Assembly: GCF_001748365.1 (NCBI RefSeq)
Contig: NZ_BDHH01000005.1
Coordinates: 40,292 to 104,291 of the forward strand
Reading direction: 5' to 3'
Origin: Fusibacter sp. 3D3
Lineage (GTDB): Bacteria; Bacillota; Clostridia; Peptostreptococcales; Acidaminobacteraceae
Length of the DNA stretch: 64,000 nt
Every line of letters begins with the position of its first letter. Positions within the stretch are counted from its first letter, which is position 1. The position numbers and the translations under genes were made by a program. The notes beneath the pieces were generated by a model. It searched no databases. It had not been told where the DNA came from and saw nothing but the letters and a program-made list of their open reading frames with translations. This document shows, piece after piece, positions 63,021-64,000 of this stretch.

Positions 63021-63053
63021 GGAGCGTATCTTTACCAGAGATACGCTCTTTTT
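63021..63053 (+). terminator. Intrinsic terminator after the thiolase gene
   Basis: GAGCGTATCT (63022-63031) pairs with AGATACGCTC (63039-63048), followed by TTTTT. It ends the sigma-54 operon. From here to 63252 no intact gene is seen; an ATG at 63211 opens a 22-codon frame (MEIKFLNCEKISSHLTLEEM) that stops inside the repeat element, perhaps the cut start of a lost gene. Confidence 0.85.
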
Positions 63054-63252
63054 CTAGCCTAAAGTAATCTGTGAATTTAATGGTTTTTTAATGGTTATTC
63101 TCTGTTCAAAAAGTTATGATGATCTTAACATTATGAATTGGCGGTAAAATAACAATAAGGAGGCTGGAATCTTTCCATTTACAGGGAGTGATTCTGATTG
63201 ATCATATGGAAATTAAATTTTTAAATTGCGAAAAAATATCATCGCATTTAAC

Positions 63253-63393
63253 CCTTGAGGAGATGTCCCCCACTTCTTAAAGTGGGGGTTCATATTCCTA
63301 ATTCAGTGGGAGTCCAAACGCCCACTGAATGCAATCCGATAGGATTGTGCAAGTGTTACGAAGGTAGCGAAGCGGACTGAGTATACGCTTTGA
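63253..63393 (+). repeat. Structured repeat element, solo copy 3, abutting IS200/IS605 tnpA
   Basis: It begins after TTTAAC. A CCCCCACTT/AAGTGGGGG hairpin (63267-63275 with 63280-63288) is followed by CATATTCCTAATTCAGTGGG with partner CCCACTGAAT, then CAATCC-GATA-GGATTG, then TACGAAGGTAGCGAAGCG, GACTGAGTATACGCTTTGA. It runs directly into the truncated tnpA. All parts appear in the same order as in copies 1 and 2. Confidence 0.85.
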
Positions 63394-63648
63394 TCATTGT
63401 TAGAGTGGAATCATGACAGTGATCATATCCATATATTGTTCAAAGCGCACCCAAATAGTGAATTATCAAAGTTTATTAACGCTTATAAGAGTGCAAGTTC
63501 AAGGCTACTCAAAAAGGAATTTCAATCAATTCTCAAGAAGCTCTGGAAGGAATATTTTGGGTCAAGAAGTTATTGTTTACTTACAACTGGTGGTGCACCC
63601 ATTGAAGTCATTAAGAAATATATAGAAAGTCAAGGTGAAAAGCATTGA
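63394..63648 (+). pseudogene. tnpA: IS200/IS605 family TnpA (Y1 transposase), 5'-truncated
   Basis: About 84 residues from the C-terminal two thirds of a Y1 HUH transposase. The HUH motif is SDHIHILF; the catalytic Tyr is in GGAPIEVIKKYIESQ. The first ~50 residues of the family are missing: the frame meets TGA at 63391, within the end of the repeat element. It overlaps the tnpB frame by 4 bases, as in intact elements. Confidence 0.88.
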
Positions 63649-64000
63649 ATAAAGCGTTCAAATTCAGAATATATCCAAATTCAGAACAGGAAGTGCTAAT
63701 AGCTAAGACGTTCGGCTGTGTACGCTTCATATACAACAAGATGCTGAGTGATAAAATTGAGCATTACGAGAAAATGAAGCAAAAGCTAAACAATACTCCA
63801 GCACAATACAAAAAGGAATATGAATGGCTTAAGGAAGTAGATAGTCTTGCTCTTGCTAATGTACAAATAAAGATTATAAACTTAAATCTGTAACTGTGAG
63901 CAAGACTCCAACTGGAAAATATTTTGCCAGTGTTTTGTTTGAATATGAACAAGAGATAAAAGCCGTTCAACCTAAAACATTGTTAGGGTTAGATTTTTCC
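63645..64000 (+). pseudogene. tnpB: TnpB (RNA-guided nuclease of IS605), internally deleted, runs off the window
   Basis: The TTG start gives NKAFKFRIYPNSEQEVLIAK and FGCVRFIYNKML, the TnpB N-terminus, up to LALANVQ. The frame then ends at 63891. From ~63870 another frame carries YKLKSVTVSKTPTGKYFASV and TLLGLDFS, the TnpB stretch leading to the first RuvC Asp. Roughly 70 residues between are missing, so a deletion changed the frame. The rest lies beyond the right edge. Confidence 0.85.

Overview
The window is a chromosomal stretch of a low-GC Firmicute, most likely an anaerobic member of the Clostridia. The evidence is an Ala T-box before alaS, the neighbourhoods iscR-iscS-iscU-alaS-ireB-ruvX-fur-rnjA-mltG and efp-asp23-nusB-xseA-xseB-ispA-dxs-tlyA-argR-recN, ferredoxin-dependent 2-oxoacid oxidoreductase genes, and an OLE RNA with its partner protein. 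Sporulation genes that usually sit in these neighbourhoods (spoIIIA between efp and asp23; spoIVB and spo0A after recN) are absent, which points to a non-sporulating lineage. Genus is not determined. I see no rRNA, tRNA or CRISPR array.

Layout. 1-2272: end of an unknown gene, rarA, and a small Cys-rich protein gene. 2371-6370: an accessory island. A structured repeat element holds a tandem 66-bp repeat. The fifth repeat copy is interrupted by two integron-type gene cassettes (2728-4900 and 4901-6309), each ending in an attC-like site. The cassettes encode a membrane-anchored coiled-coil protein with a possible PIN-like region and a zinc-ribbon/HEPN-like protein. No integron integrase is present, so this is a cluster of attC sites lacking an integrase. 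6384-8103: a DJ-1/PfpI gene, an NRDE-family pseudogene and an unknown membrane protein. 8197-15222: Fe-S cluster genes, T-box/alaS, ireB, ruvX, a DUF1292 gene and fur. 15301-22659: rnjA, mltG, tRNA wobble-uridine modification (trmR, trhP), udk, mgsA and an odd PilT-like ATPase. 22709-29396: aminopeptidase, efp, asp23, nusB, a TsaD-like protein, xseAB and ispA. 29520-33202: a DUF212 gene, OLE RNA, oapA and dxs. 33195-43049: tlyA, two chrA, argR, recN, a diguanylate cyclase, xerD, and the nucleoside catabolism set deoB-punA-pdp. 43314-54178: a nucleotidyltransferase, scpAB, a GNAT gene, mnmM, a four-gene 2-oxoacid:ferredoxin oxidoreductase operon, an RpiR regulator, cmk, plsC, ispH and rpsA. 54345-55985: cheR and mrp.

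56264-62896 is a self-contained catabolic unit. A sigma-54-dependent activator lies upstream of a clear -24/-12 promoter with two matching upstream palindromes. These precede a small membrane protein, a GntP-type permease, a 3-oxoacid CoA-transferase and a thiolase. The logic resembles the ato system of enterobacteria: import of a short-chain (hydroxy/oxo) acid, activation to the CoA ester, and thiolysis to acetyl-CoA.

63253-64000: a third solo copy of the repeat element seen at 2.4 and 30.6 kb, directly followed by a decayed IS200/IS605 element (5'-truncated tnpA, internally deleted tnpB). This links the repeat family to that transposon group. The cassettes at 2.7-6.3 kb sit cleanly inside a hairpin of the same repeat family, which is the most unusual feature of the window.
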